A DNA stretch of 34,508 nt from Pseudonocardia sp. Its GTDB lineage: Bacteria > Actinomycetota > Actinomycetes > Mycobacteriales > Pseudonocardiaceae. The position numbers were made by a program, and so were the translations under genes. Location: positions 1-34,508 of the forward strand of contig NZ_JAOPWR010000534.1 in the NCBI RefSeq assembly GCF_025965585.1, in the 5' to 3' direction. Below are positions 23,740-31,540 of the stretch, one piece after another. The notes under the pieces were generated by a model. It searched no databases. It had not been told where the DNA came from and saw only the letters and a program-made list of their open reading frames with translations. The stretch's first letter is position 1, and every line of letters starts with the position of its first letter.

Positions 23740-24847
23740 GGGCCACCACCACTTCGTCGAATCGGAGGTCGAGACGATCACCGCTGTCGGGATCGAAGGC
23801 CAGCGCGTGCGCCCAGTCGACAGCCAGGTCGACCGGCGTGTCGGCGTCGAGCACCTCGTCGTCGCTGCGCACCGCGACGAGCTCGTCCCCCCGGTCGGTG
23901 GTGATCGTGTACTTCACCTGGCCGCCGATGATCTCGCGGGTGAGGACCCGGAAGGCCGACGACGCGCTGCGCGTGATGCGCAGGTGCTCGGGCCGGACAC
24001 CGAGGTCGAACCGCTCGGGCAGCGGGCCACCGGGTGGGGTGAGCACCAGGCTCCCGCCGAACGCGGAGAGCGTGACGCCGTCCTGGTGCTCGATCGTGAC
24101 GAGGTTGAACGGCTGCACGCTGACGAAGTCGGCGAGCCACGCCGAGGCCGGCTGCCGGTACAGGGTCAGTGGGTCGGCCACCTGCACCAGCGTGCCGTTA
24201 CGCATCACCGCCACCCGATCGGCGATGCTCATCGCCTCCTCCTGGTCGTGGGTGACGAACACCGTCGTGGTGCCGAACTGCCGGTGCAGCTTGGCGAGCT
24301 CGGTGCGCATCTGACGCCGGAGCTGGGCGTCGACGGCCGAGAACGGCTCGTCCATGAGCAGCAGGGCGGGATGGGAGACAAGGGCCTTGGCCACCGCGGA
24401 GCGCTGCCGCTCGCCGCCGGAGACCTCGTGCGGCTTGCGGTCGAGCAGGTGGTCGATGCGCAGCCAGCCGGCGACCTCGTCGATGCGCCGCTGGATCTCC
24501 CCCGCCGGCAGCTTCTGCATCTTCAGCGCGAACGCGATGCTCTGCCGCAGGGACAGGTGCGGGTAGAGCATCGAGGACTGGAAGACCACGGCGACGTTGC
24601 GCCGCTCGGCGGGGATGTCGGTGACGTCCTCGTCGCCGAACCGCAGTCGCCCGGAGTTGACGGGCTCGAGCCCGGCCAGCACGTTGAGCAGCGTGCTCTT
24701 GCCGCCGCCGGACGGGCCCAGCACCGCGAGCAGCTCACCGGGACGGATCTCGAGGTCGACGTCGTCCAGGGCGGCGCGCGGGGCCCTGCCGTAGCGCTTG
24801 GTCACCGACTCGACCGAGATGCCGACCTGCAGCACTTCAGGTTCCAT
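23729..24847 (-). CDS. ABC transporter ATP-binding protein (MalK/UgpC type)
   Basis: This 372-residue ATPase energises the importer encoded by the next three genes. Walker A is GPSGGGKST (44-52), followed by the Q-loop VFQSSMLYPHLS, signature SGGERQR, Walker B LLLMDEPFSAVD and H-loop VTHDQEEA. A C-terminal TOBE-like regulatory domain follows (FDLGVRPEHLRI). The ATG at 24847 is preferred; an in-frame TTG at 24877 would overlap the permease gene. Having its own ATPase sets this CUT1 system apart from the neighbouring importer at 12.0-15.3 kb, which has none. Confidence 0.94.
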   Translation of the reverse strand: MEPEVLQVGISVESVTKRYGRAPRAALDDVDLEIRPGELLAVLGPSGGGKSTLLNVLAGLEPVNSGRLRFGDEDVTDIPAERRNVAVVFQSSMLYPHLSLRQSIAFALKMQKLPAGEIQRRIDEVAGWLRIDHLLDRKPHEVSGGERQRSAVAKALVSHPALLLMDEPFSAVDAQLRRQMRTELAKLHRQFGTTTVFVTHDQEEAMSIADRVAVMRNGTLVQVADPLTLYRQPASAWLADFVSVQPFNLVTIEHQDGVTLSAFGGSLVLTPPGGPLPERFDLGVRPEHLRITRSASSAFRVLTREIIGGQVKYTITTDRGDELVAVRSDDEVLDADTPVDLAVDWAHALAFDPDSGDRLDLRFDEVVVARVS

Positions 24848-24863
24848 GACAGCTGTCCGTTCC

Positions 24864-25724
24864 TCAGAGGCCGACAAGGTTCACCTTGCGGATGTAGCGC
24901 TGGAAGAGGCCCGCCACGAGCAGCGGCGGGATGAGGCCCAACACCGTCGCGCTCGCGACGTCGGTGGGCACCGAGACCTGGAAGAACATGCTCGACAACG
25001 CCGGCGGGAAGGTCTGCGCGGGCGTGCCGGTGTTGAAGATGAGGGCGAACGTGAACTCGTCCCAGGAGGTGATGAACGCGATCACCGCCATCGCCGTCAT
25101 GGAGTTCCGCGACGCAGGCACGACGACGCGGGCGAACGCCAGCCACCGCGAACAGCCGTCCACCCGGGCCATCCGCTCGAGGCCGGGCGGCAGGCCGCCG
25201 AAGAAGCTGGTCCCGATCCACACCAGCAGCGGGACCGTGATCGTCATGTGGGCGATGACCAGGCCGGTCTTCGTGCCCGACAGCCCGAGGCCCTGGTAGA
25301 GCGCGAAGAACGGGATCGTGGTCGCGACCGGTGGGATGGACCGGGTGGCCACGATCGTGAGCAGTCCGGCCTGGCGGAACCGCATCTGGACCCGCGACAG
25401 CGCGTAGGCGGCGGGCACCGCGACGATCATGCTCAGCACCGTCACCCAGACGGCGACCTCGGCGCTGTTGAGCAGGCCCTGGCGGATCAGCGGCCCGTAC
25501 GCGTTCGGGCCCTGGGGGACGCCGTTCCAGTCAGGAGCGTCGCCGCCGAGCAGCCGGACGTAGTTGGCCAGCGTCGGCTGGTGCGGGAACAGGTGGATGT
25601 CCGCCGAGGCGAACTCGTGGTGGTACATCAGCGAGATCAGCACGATCCAGACGATGGGCACCACCGTCCAGACCAACGCGATCAACGCGAGGATGTGGAT
25701 GAGGATCTTCCGTCGCACGCTCAT
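24864..25724 (-). CDS. Carbohydrate ABC transporter permease (MalG-like)
   Basis: This is a 286-residue CUT1 permease with about six membrane helices. The EAA loop reads GLERMARVDGCSRWLAFARV, and the C-terminus LFQRYIRKVNLVGL is typical of MalG-type subunits. The ATG at 25724 overlaps the stop of the partner permease by four bases (ATGA). It forms the membrane channel with the MalF-like subunit for the compound processed by the downstream kinase and deacylase. Confidence 0.93.
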   Translation of the reverse strand: MSVRRKILIHILALIALVWTVVPIVWIVLISLMYHHEFASADIHLFPHQPTLANYVRLLGGDAPDWNGVPQGPNAYGPLIRQGLLNSAEVAVWVTVLSMIVAVPAAYALSRVQMRFRQAGLLTIVATRSIPPVATTIPFFALYQGLGLSGTKTGLVIAHMTITVPLLVWIGTSFFGGLPPGLERMARVDGCSRWLAFARVVVPASRNSMTAMAVIAFITSWDEFTFALIFNTGTPAQTFPPALSSMFFQVSVPTDVASATVLGLIPPLLVAGLFQRYIRKVNLVGL

Positions 25725-26692
25725 GCCCCCGCCGCCTTGCCCTGCCGCGACCCGGATCTCATCGCCACGACGTAGTAGCCGGCGGTCAGCACCGTGACCA
25801 CGACCAAGAGGATCCAGGACATCGCGGCGCCGGGCCCGAAGCTCAGGTCCTGGAACGTCTCCTGGTAGATGGCGTAGGTCAACGTCTGGGACGCGCCCCC
25901 CGGCCCGCCGGACGTCAGGAAGTAGATCAGGTCGAACGCCATCGCCGCCTGGCCCCCGACGAGCACGACGTAGATGGCGAACGGCAGCCGGATGTAGGGC
26001 ATCGTGATCGCGCGGAACCGCCGCAGGATGCCCATGCCGTCGACCTTCGCGAGCTTGTAGAGGTCGTCCGGGATCACCTGCAGGCTCGCCAGCAGGAAGT
26101 AGGCCCCCAGCGGGGCGAACTGCCAGGCGTGTACCAGCGCCAGCGCCGGGATCACCGTGTTCGTCGAGAGCAGATCGAGCGGTGGCAGACCCAGGTGCTG
26201 CGCGATCGCGGCGAGCAGTCCGTACTGCGGGCTGTAGACGTAGCGCCAGACGACGCCCGCCGCGTAGGTCGACAGCGACCAGGGCAGCACGATCAGCGCC
26301 ATCAGGACCGGACGCCCGACGAACCTCTCGCGCAGCAGCAGCGCCAGGCCCAGCGCCACGGCGGCGGCCAGCACCGTCACGCACACGACGTAGTAGACGG
26401 TCAGCCACGTGGAGTTCCAGAAGTCCGGGTCGCTGAGCACCTGCCCGAAGTTGTCGAGGCCGGCGAAGCGCCGGACCCCGGTGAAGGGGTTCGTGTGCGA
26501 CAGGCTCAGGTACAGCGAGTACGCCACCGGGTAGATCACGATCGCCACCAGCAGGACAGCCACCGGCGCGACGAGCAGCAGACCGAACCCGGTTGGGCTG
26601 ATCCGCGAGCTGAACGGCGTCCTCGGCCGGGCGGTGGACTCCTCGACGGGTTTCGCCGGACCCGGCGGCGCGGGCTCAGTTACCGTACTCAT
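25721..26692 (-). CDS. Sugar ABC transporter permease (MalF-like)
   Basis: This 323-residue CUT1 permease has a Pro-rich cytoplasmic N-terminus of about 33 residues and then about six membrane helices. The EAA loop is DDLYKLAKVDGMGILRRFRA. The ATG at 26692 lies inside the end of the binding-protein gene (17-base overlap), which implies translational coupling. Confidence 0.93.
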   Translation of the reverse strand: MSTVTEPAPPGPAKPVEESTARPRTPFSSRISPTGFGLLLVAPVAVLLVAIVIYPVAYSLYLSLSHTNPFTGVRRFAGLDNFGQVLSDPDFWNSTWLTVYYVVCVTVLAAAVALGLALLLRERFVGRPVLMALIVLPWSLSTYAAGVVWRYVYSPQYGLLAAIAQHLGLPPLDLLSTNTVIPALALVHAWQFAPLGAYFLLASLQVIPDDLYKLAKVDGMGILRRFRAITMPYIRLPFAIYVVLVGGQAAMAFDLIYFLTSGGPGGASQTLTYAIYQETFQDLSFGPGAAMSWILLVVVTVLTAGYYVVAMRSGSRQGKAAGA

Positions 26693-28067
26693 CGATCAGG
26701 CTCTCTGCTTTCGTCTGCAGCTTCTTCACGACAGCGGCCGGGGTCTCGTCCCCGTTGACCGCCTTCGGCAGTTCCCGGGACGCGTACGTCATCCACACCG
26801 AGCCCCACGTGGTGTGGAACAGGTCGGTCGCGACCTGCGGATCGGTCAGGTAGTCCTTCAGGACCGGCCAGTTCGTCTCCGGATCGGGCAGCCACTTCGC
26901 GACCGACTCGGCCAGCGCGGGGCTGTTGTTCACCGCGCTGTAGCCCTGGGTCAGGTAGTAGTTGCCCGCCCAGGCGTCGGGCACGTCGAACCGGCCGGTG
27001 CGCCGGTCGCGGTATCCGAAGTGCTGGGCCAGGTCGTAGGCCTGCGCCAGGGCGGCGTCGTCCTGCCCGTAGTTGCCGACCAGGTACGCGCCGACGTGCA
27101 GCATGCCCCACTTCTGCCCCTGTTGCGGGACGGGGACGATCTTGCCGGCGACCTGCGACGTCTGCGGGTCGGAGAAGGTCTTGATGTCGTACTGCAGCTG
27201 TGGTGAGTAGGCGATGCCGCCCTTCGCGAACGCCTCCGTCCAGTCCGACTCCTGGAAGGTCAGGACGCCCGGGGGCACCAGCCCCTCCTGGTACAGGCTG
27301 CGCCACTGGCCGAGCATGTCGACCACCTCGGACTGCTCGTCGAAGAGCGGCCGCCCGCCCGGGCCGAACAGCGGGATGTTCCGGTTCAGCGCCTCCTGGA
27401 TGAACCCGAACGGGATGCCGAACCAGGGCGCGGACCAGAACGACGGCAGGTAGGGCGTGTCGCTCGCGCCCCGGCGCTTGATCAGCCGCACCTGGGCGTA
27501 GAGCTCCTCGTAGGTCTTCGGGTACTGACCTTCGAGGTCGGCCTTGCGCAGCACGTCCGTGTTGGCGAACAGCGCCCCGTTGACGAAGGCGAAGTACGGC
27601 AGCCCGACGAGCTTGCCGTTGATGGTCAGGGCATCGCGGACGGCCGGGAGCATCTCCTTCTCGGCGGCGTCCTTGGCCCAGAACCGCTCGAAGTCGTGGA
27701 TCCAGTTCGCCTCGGCGTACGCCTGGGGCATGTGCCAGAGGCTGTAGACCATGTCCAGCGGCGTGCCCTGGCGCAGCAGGTTGGTCATCAGCGACGGGTA
27801 GTCACCGGCGATCACGCCCAGGTCCACCCGGGCGCCGTAGGTCTTCTCGAACGCCGCCACCTCGGACGTCACGAAGTCGGGGTAGGCACCCCAGATCCGC
27901 ATCGCCAGGTCGCCACCCCCGGTACTCGGCGGCGCCAGAGGCGGGCCCGCAGCCGGGGCCGGCCGAGCACCACCCCCACCGCACGCCTGAAGCAGAGGCG
28001 TGGCCCCGAACGCCAGTGCGGCCAGGCCGCCGGCCTTCAGGAATCGCCTGCGCGAGGTGTCCACCAT
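26676..28067 (-). CDS. Extracellular solute-binding lipoprotein (ABC transporter)
   Basis: This 463-residue family 1 solute-binding protein has a Tat-type signal (SRRRFLKAGGLAALAFG) and a lipobox TPLLQAC with Cys29 as the lipid anchor. A short Gly/Pro/Ala linker leads into the binding domain (MRIWGAYPDFVTSEVAAFEK). The domain is rich in aromatic residues, as in sugar-binding members (FWSAPWFGIPFGF, WAGNYYLTQGYSAV). The ATG at 28067 follows GAAGGAAGG. It is the first gene of the eight-gene operon, and a 21-bp near-palindrome lies 14 bases upstream of its start, where a repressor would block transcription. Confidence 0.92.
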   Translation of the reverse strand: MVDTSRRRFLKAGGLAALAFGATPLLQACGGGGARPAPAAGPPLAPPSTGGGDLAMRIWGAYPDFVTSEVAAFEKTYGARVDLGVIAGDYPSLMTNLLRQGTPLDMVYSLWHMPQAYAEANWIHDFERFWAKDAAEKEMLPAVRDALTINGKLVGLPYFAFVNGALFANTDVLRKADLEGQYPKTYEELYAQVRLIKRRGASDTPYLPSFWSAPWFGIPFGFIQEALNRNIPLFGPGGRPLFDEQSEVVDMLGQWRSLYQEGLVPPGVLTFQESDWTEAFAKGGIAYSPQLQYDIKTFSDPQTSQVAGKIVPVPQQGQKWGMLHVGAYLVGNYGQDDAALAQAYDLAQHFGYRDRRTGRFDVPDAWAGNYYLTQGYSAVNNSPALAESVAKWLPDPETNWPVLKDYLTDPQVATDLFHTTWGSVWMTYASRELPKAVNGDETPAAVVKKLQTKAESLIDEYGN

Positions 28068-28080
28068 GCTCGGTAGCCTT

Positions 28081-28101
28081 CCTTCGGAAAGTTTCGTAAG
28101 G
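28081..28101. promoter_or_regulatory. Candidate ROK operator, 21-bp near-palindrome
   Basis: The site reads CCTT-CG-GAAA-G-TTTC-GT-AAGG. Sixteen of 21 positions agree with the reverse complement, and all mismatches fall in the centre or the two 2-base gaps. It lies between the divergent binding-protein and SIS genes, close to the former. The ROK repressor encoded in the operon is the likely ligand. Confidence 0.6.
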
Positions 28102-28175
28102 TCTAGCTGGCGGTTCGGTGAACTGTCAAGAGCCGTCCCGGGACACGCCGGGGACGGCAGGCGTGGTGGAGGTTC

Positions 28176-29243
28176 GTGGTGACGCAAGGATCCGTTCTGC
28201 AGGGGCCGCCGACGAGCGGCCGGGCGATGGCCGCGGAGATCGCCGAGCAGCCCGAGGTGTGGCGCCGCTCGCTCACCGGGCGCGCCCGCCTCGCGCCCGT
28301 CGTCGCGGTGCTGAAACGGAGGCAGCCGCGCTTCGTGCTGCTCGCCGCCCGCGGCACGTCCGACCACGCCGCTCTGTACGCGAAGTACCTCTTCGAGGTC
28401 GTGCACGGCATGCCGGTGGGGCTGGCCTCACCGTCCACCGTGACCGCCTACGGCTCGACGCCGGATCTGCGCGACACGCTGCTGATCGCGGTCAGCCAGT
28501 CGGGCCAGTCCCCCGACCTGGTCGAGATGGTGCAGACCGGCCGCCGCCACGGAGCGATCACGCTGGCGGTCACCAATGCCCCCGCGTCACCGCTCGCGCA
28601 GGCCGCCGAGCTGCACATCGACGTTCTCGCCGGTGAGGAGCGGGCCGTGGCCGCGACGAAGTCCTACACCGCGCAGCTGCTGGCGCTGTACTTGCTGGTG
28701 GACATGCTCCGCGACGGCGACGGCTCAGCTCTGGAGGCGCTCCCGGCCGCCGGCGAGGCGTTGAATGCCCGGTCCGACGACATGCGGGCGCTCGCGGCGC
28801 GCTACCAGTTCGCCTCCCGCCTCGTGGTCACCGGCCGCGGCTACGCCTACCCGACCGCCCGCGAAGGCGCGTTGAAGCTGATGGAGACCTGCTACCTCAG
28901 CGCGCAGGCCTTCTCCGGAGCCGACCTGCTGCACGGCCCGCTGGCGATGGTCACGTCCCAGGTCCCGGTCCTCGCCGTAGCCCCGGACGGCGTCGGGGGC
29001 CGGATCATGGGCGAGGTGCTGCAGCGCCTGCACGCGGTCGGCGCGCACGTCTTCACCATCGGCGGCGCCGAGGCGATCGCCGCCTCCAGCGCCGGACTGC
29101 AGCTGCCGGCCGGGATCGACGAAGCGGTGTCCCCGCTGATCGAGATCCTCCCGCTCCAGCAGCTCGCGCTCCACCTGGCGATCACGCGCGGCGAGGACCC
29201 CGACGTCCCGCGCGGGCTGTCGAAGGTCACCAAGACCTTGTGA
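28176..29243 (+). CDS. GlmS-like double SIS domain protein (possible amino-sugar phosphate deaminase)
   Basis: This 355-residue protein consists of two SIS domains, like the isomerase half of glucosamine-6-phosphate synthase without the glutaminase half. Key motifs are LLAARGTSDHAALYAKYL, VSQSGQSPDLVEM, AATKSYTAQ and GRGYAYPTAREGALKLMET. The C-terminal LSKVTKTL is GlmS-like. Such stand-alone proteins include NagB-II and AgaS, which deaminate or isomerise amino-sugar phosphates. Two adjacent GTG codons (28176 and 28179) are possible starts; the second is better spaced from GGAGG. It is divergent from the operon that holds the amino-sugar kinase, and both promoters can be controlled by the site at 28081-28101. 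Confidence 0.88.
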   Translation: MVTQGSVLQGPPTSGRAMAAEIAEQPEVWRRSLTGRARLAPVVAVLKRRQPRFVLLAARGTSDHAALYAKYLFEVVHGMPVGLASPSTVTAYGSTPDLRDTLLIAVSQSGQSPDLVEMVQTGRRHGAITLAVTNAPASPLAQAAELHIDVLAGEERAVAATKSYTAQLLALYLLVDMLRDGDGSALEALPAAGEALNARSDDMRALAARYQFASRLVVTGRGYAYPTAREGALKLMETCYLSAQAFSGADLLHGPLAMVTSQVPVLAVAPDGVGGRIMGEVLQRLHAVGAHVFTIGGAEAIAASSAGLQLPAGIDEAVSPLIEILPLQQLALHLAITRGEDPDVPRGLSKVTKTL

Positions 29244-29422
29244 AGAACCTCAACCGCATCGTCCGGGAGTACTTCCCCGAAGGAGCGGCGATCACCTCGG
29301 ATCCCACTTGTCTGGCGATGGTGGCTTCCGATATCAACGACCGACCCCGTACGATCCACAACCGGAAGAAGCCCTCCGAGGCATGCACCGAACTTGTCGA
29401 GGCGAATGCTTCCACTGGCTGA
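29240..29422 (+). pseudogene. C-terminal remnant of an IS30-type transposase
   Basis: Sixty codons read KNLNRIVREYFPEGAAITSD and then LAMVASDINDRPRTIHNRKK and PSEACTELVEANAS. This is the C-terminal end of IS30-family transposases, usually NTNxLLRxYFPKGTDL and LNxRPRKxLGWxTPAEAL. All upstream parts, including most of the catalytic core, are missing; the fragment begins exactly at the stop of the SIS gene. It is a relic and not functional. Confidence 0.75.
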
Positions 29423-29441
29423 ATCTGCGCACTGCATCACT

Positions 29442-29463
29442 GCAGCCGGCATAGCCGGTCTGC
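29442..29463. terminator. Small imperfect hairpin after the transposase relic
   Basis: GCAG-CCGGC and GCCGG-T-CTGC pair around an ATA loop with one bulged T. It could end transcripts from the SIS gene. It has no clear T-tract. Confidence 0.3.
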
Positions 29464-29684
29464 ATTGTGCCAGATCTCCACCGGCTGCCCTGCCAGTGAG
29501 GTGATCTCAACAAGAAGCGCGTAGTCGAAGTTGTTCGATATGCGTGAGAACGAGTGCGGCTTCGAGGTGGTCGCCGATTCTGCGGGGGCTGGTGGTGACG
29601 CCTCGCAGCGCTCGCCGGCGGCCGGCGTGCGGGGCGAAGCCCGTTCGCCGCGGGGCGGCTGACCCCGCCCGGATCCGCGCGCCG
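29464..29684. other. Region without a recognised gene
   Basis: Between the transposase relic and the palindromes at 29685 no gene was recognised. Minus-strand frames give short protein-like pieces (for example FDYALLVEITSLAGQPVEIW) but without a start or family, so they may be remnants of decayed genes. Confidence 0.4.
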
Positions 29685-29728
29685 TTTTGCGTCCTCGCAC
29701 CGTCCACGGAGGGTGCGAGGACGCAAAA
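29685..29728. repeat. Perfect inverted repeat with 17-base arms
   Basis: TTTTGCGTCCTCGCACC at 29685-29701 and its exact reverse complement at 29712-29728 flank a 10-base loop. The Ts are on the 5' side and the As on the 3' side, the opposite of an intrinsic terminator, so a REP- or MITE-like element or a protein-binding site is possible. Confidence 0.75.
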
Positions 29729-29730
29729 TC

Positions 29731-29747
29731 GCGCGCGAATCGCGCGC
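29731..29747. repeat. GC-rich palindrome next to the large inverted repeat
   Basis: GCGCGCGA-A-TCGCGCGC is a perfect 8+1+8 palindrome that begins two bases after the 17-base-arm repeat. The two together may form one structured element. Confidence 0.6.
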
Positions 29748-29815
29748 AGGTCGGGGCGGTTCGCTCAGCCGGCCAGCTGCTCCGCCGCGCGCCGGGCCGG
29801 CCTCGATGAACGCGG

Positions 29816-30214
29816 TCAGAAGCTGAGGGATACCTCCAGATGCTGCAGGGCCTCGGCGCACCGCTTGGCGCTCTCGGAGTGCAGGCGGCAGTGCTCGTAC
29901 TGAGCGGCGTGTGGCCCGCAGGCCGCGGCGCTGGCCTGGCAGGCCATCACGCAGGCGTGCACGACGGATCCGACGATGTTCAGGTCGGTCGCCGGGCCGC
30001 GGGACAGGATGCGTTCGGTCACATCGCACATGTCCGCGCAGTCCAGCGCTCGGCGCACCTCCGCCACCATTCCGCCGGCCTCGACCATGGCCATCGCGCA
30101 TGCGTTCGAGGCCTGCTCGCACTCTCTGACGGCGTCGATCACCGCGGCGAGCTCGGCGTGGGCCGGGACCGGGCCGGCTCCGGCACTGTCGATGACCTGC
30201 AGAGTCTCGGTCAC
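29816..30214 (-). CDS. Four-helix bundle copper-binding protein (Csp-like)
   Basis: This 132-residue cytoplasmic-looking protein has nine cysteines spaced along predicted helices: RECEQASNAC, LDCADMC, VVHACVMACQASAAAC, EHC and RC. This is the pattern of the Csp-type four-helix bundle copper storage proteins (often annotated DUF326), in which Cys residues pointing into the bundle bind many Cu(I) ions. No signal peptide is seen, which favours a cytosolic Csp3-like form. The GTG at 30214 is chosen because GAGGAG lies seven bases before it; an in-frame GTG at 30229 contains that site. It is divergent from the Met-rich membrane protein gene, which supports a copper role. Confidence 0.85.
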   Translation of the reverse strand: MTETLQVIDSAGAGPVPAHAELAAVIDAVRECEQASNACAMAMVEAGGMVAEVRRALDCADMCDVTERILSRGPATDLNIVGSVVHACVMACQASAAACGPHAAQYEHCRLHSESAKRCAEALQHLEVSLSF

Positions 30215-30642
30215 TGGTCTGCTCCTCACTGTCGGCCAGGACGCAATCCTCCTCGGTGGACCCCGGTATGCACCAGCGGTCGGCGGCGCTTGTGTGCGGG
30301 CATCGGCGAGGCGAGGACAGCAGGTGGAATCACCGGTATGTCAATAAATTTCCGATAACGATCGGGTGCTCGCCGTGCCCTCTCACGCTTTCGGGTCCGG
30401 GCGGGAGCTTATTGCCCCTACCCCGTAGCCGTATGGAATCAAATCGACTCGAAGAGTTAGTCTCCGCCGCGATTGGTGCTACACGGTCGGGGGTCCGGCA
30501 ATGGACGGGGCGTGTCGTGGCTGGATCCGGGAACGGGTTCTGCGGGCTGGGCTCGCGGCGCCGGGATCGGCTTCCGGCGATGCCCTCGGGGCCTGGGCCC
30601 GTCGTTGCCGAGCACCGTCCGTAGGACGACGAAGGGCCTCAT
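30215..30642. other. Divergent intergenic region of the copper module
   Basis: This stretch holds no recognised gene. It contains an AT-rich island for this genome (around 30340-30365, TCAATAAATTTCCGATAA) that probably carries promoters, and a C-rich segment GCCCCTACCCCGTAGC near 30415 that faintly recalls metal-repressor sites. Confidence 0.4.
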
Positions 30643-31437
30643 GTGAATTTTCCGCTTCCGCTGTCGGTCGCGCTGACCGTGCTGTTCGCCATCACCGGGA
30701 CGTACTCGCTGGTGCGCTGGGCATCGTTGGTGTCGGTCCGCTCGGTGCGCGGCGGGGACCCGTTGGCCGAGCTGTTCCATCTGCTGATGAGCGTGGCGAT
30801 GATCGCCATGACCTGGACGTGGAGCGGGCCGCTGGGCGACCGGGTGCAGATCGTCGTGTTCAGCGCGTTCGGCGTGTATTTCCTTTGGCGGATCACGGGC
30901 CGCACTGCTGATCGGCTCGTTCATGGCCGGATCGAGCTGGGCTACCACGTGCTGATGGCCGCGGCGATGGTCTGGATGGTCGCCGGGATGCCGGTGCTGA
31001 TGGGCATGTCCTCCGGCGGTCCTGCGCACCCGGGGCACAGCGGCTCGGCGGGCATGGCGTCCATGCCTGACATGCCCGGCATGCCGGTGAGCCCGGCTGC
31101 CATGTCCGGCATGCCGATGAGCGCCGGGGCGACGCCGGCGTGGGCGATCGGGCTGAGCGTGCTGCTGTCCGTTGTTCTGCTGGGCGCTGCGGTGATGTGG
31201 GCCGTCCGGGTGTTCCGGCACGCCACGCACGAACCGGTACCGGCCGTCACGCTCGTCCCGGCCGTCGCTGAGCCGACCGCCACCACACGGACCGCCCTCA
31301 CACAGGCCGGCGCGCCTGGTTCGGCGCCGCAGGCGGCGGGGGCGATGGCCCGTCAGCTGCTCGGCGCCCGCGGTTCGGCCGGCTGTCATCTGCTGATGAG
31401 TCTCGGCATGGCGGCGATGTTGCTTGTGATGCTGTAG
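30643..31437 (+). CDS. DUF5134-like membrane protein with a Met-rich loop
   Basis: This 264-residue membrane protein appears to have about six helices: two near the N-terminus, further ones around 45-120, one at 165-190 and one at the C-terminus. Between the fourth and fifth helices is a Met/His-rich segment (SAGMASMPDMPGMPVSPAAM and MSGMPM), a typical soft-metal, Cu(I)-binding composition. Other membrane methionines (MSVAMIAMTWTW, LMAAAMVWMVAGMPVLMGM) add to this. It is consistent with the DUF5134 family. The start is GTG at 30643 with GAAGGG upstream; the overlapping ATG at 30641 is out of frame. It lies between a copper-binding bundle protein and a PepSY protein. A role in copper handling is inference. 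Confidence 0.78.
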   Translation: MNFPLPLSVALTVLFAITGTYSLVRWASLVSVRSVRGGDPLAELFHLLMSVAMIAMTWTWSGPLGDRVQIVVFSAFGVYFLWRITGRTADRLVHGRIELGYHVLMAAAMVWMVAGMPVLMGMSSGGPAHPGHSGSAGMASMPDMPGMPVSPAAMSGMPMSAGATPAWAIGLSVLLSVVLLGAAVMWAVRVFRHATHEPVPAVTLVPAVAEPTATTRTALTQAGAPGSAPQAAGAMARQLLGARGSAGCHLLMSLGMAAMLLVML

Positions 31438-31445
31438 AGGTCGCC

Positions 31446-31462
31446 GGCCGGTGTGACCGGCC
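31446..31462 (+). terminator. Hairpin after the DUF5134-like gene
   Basis: GGCCGGT and ACCGGCC pair over 7 bases around a GTG loop, 9 bases after the stop codon. It may end or weaken transcription before the PepSY gene, or stabilise the upstream message. Confidence 0.4.
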
Positions 31463-31540
31463 CTCCTCCCGTCTCTGATGACCGCGGTGGCCGCGCTCCT
31501 GCGGTCCGACCGTCGACCCCGCACGCCCGTGAGGAGCAAC

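Noticed and set aside
29440-29700. Minus-strand frames with pieces such as FDYALLVEITSLAGQPVEIW as a gene
   Set aside because: No start with a ribosome site and no recognised family; upstream part is Arg/Ala-rich noise.
30410-30435. C-rich segment GCCCCTACCCCGTAGC as a CsoR-type copper operator
   Set aside because: It only faintly resembles known sites and lacks good dyad symmetry; kept as a remark, not a site.
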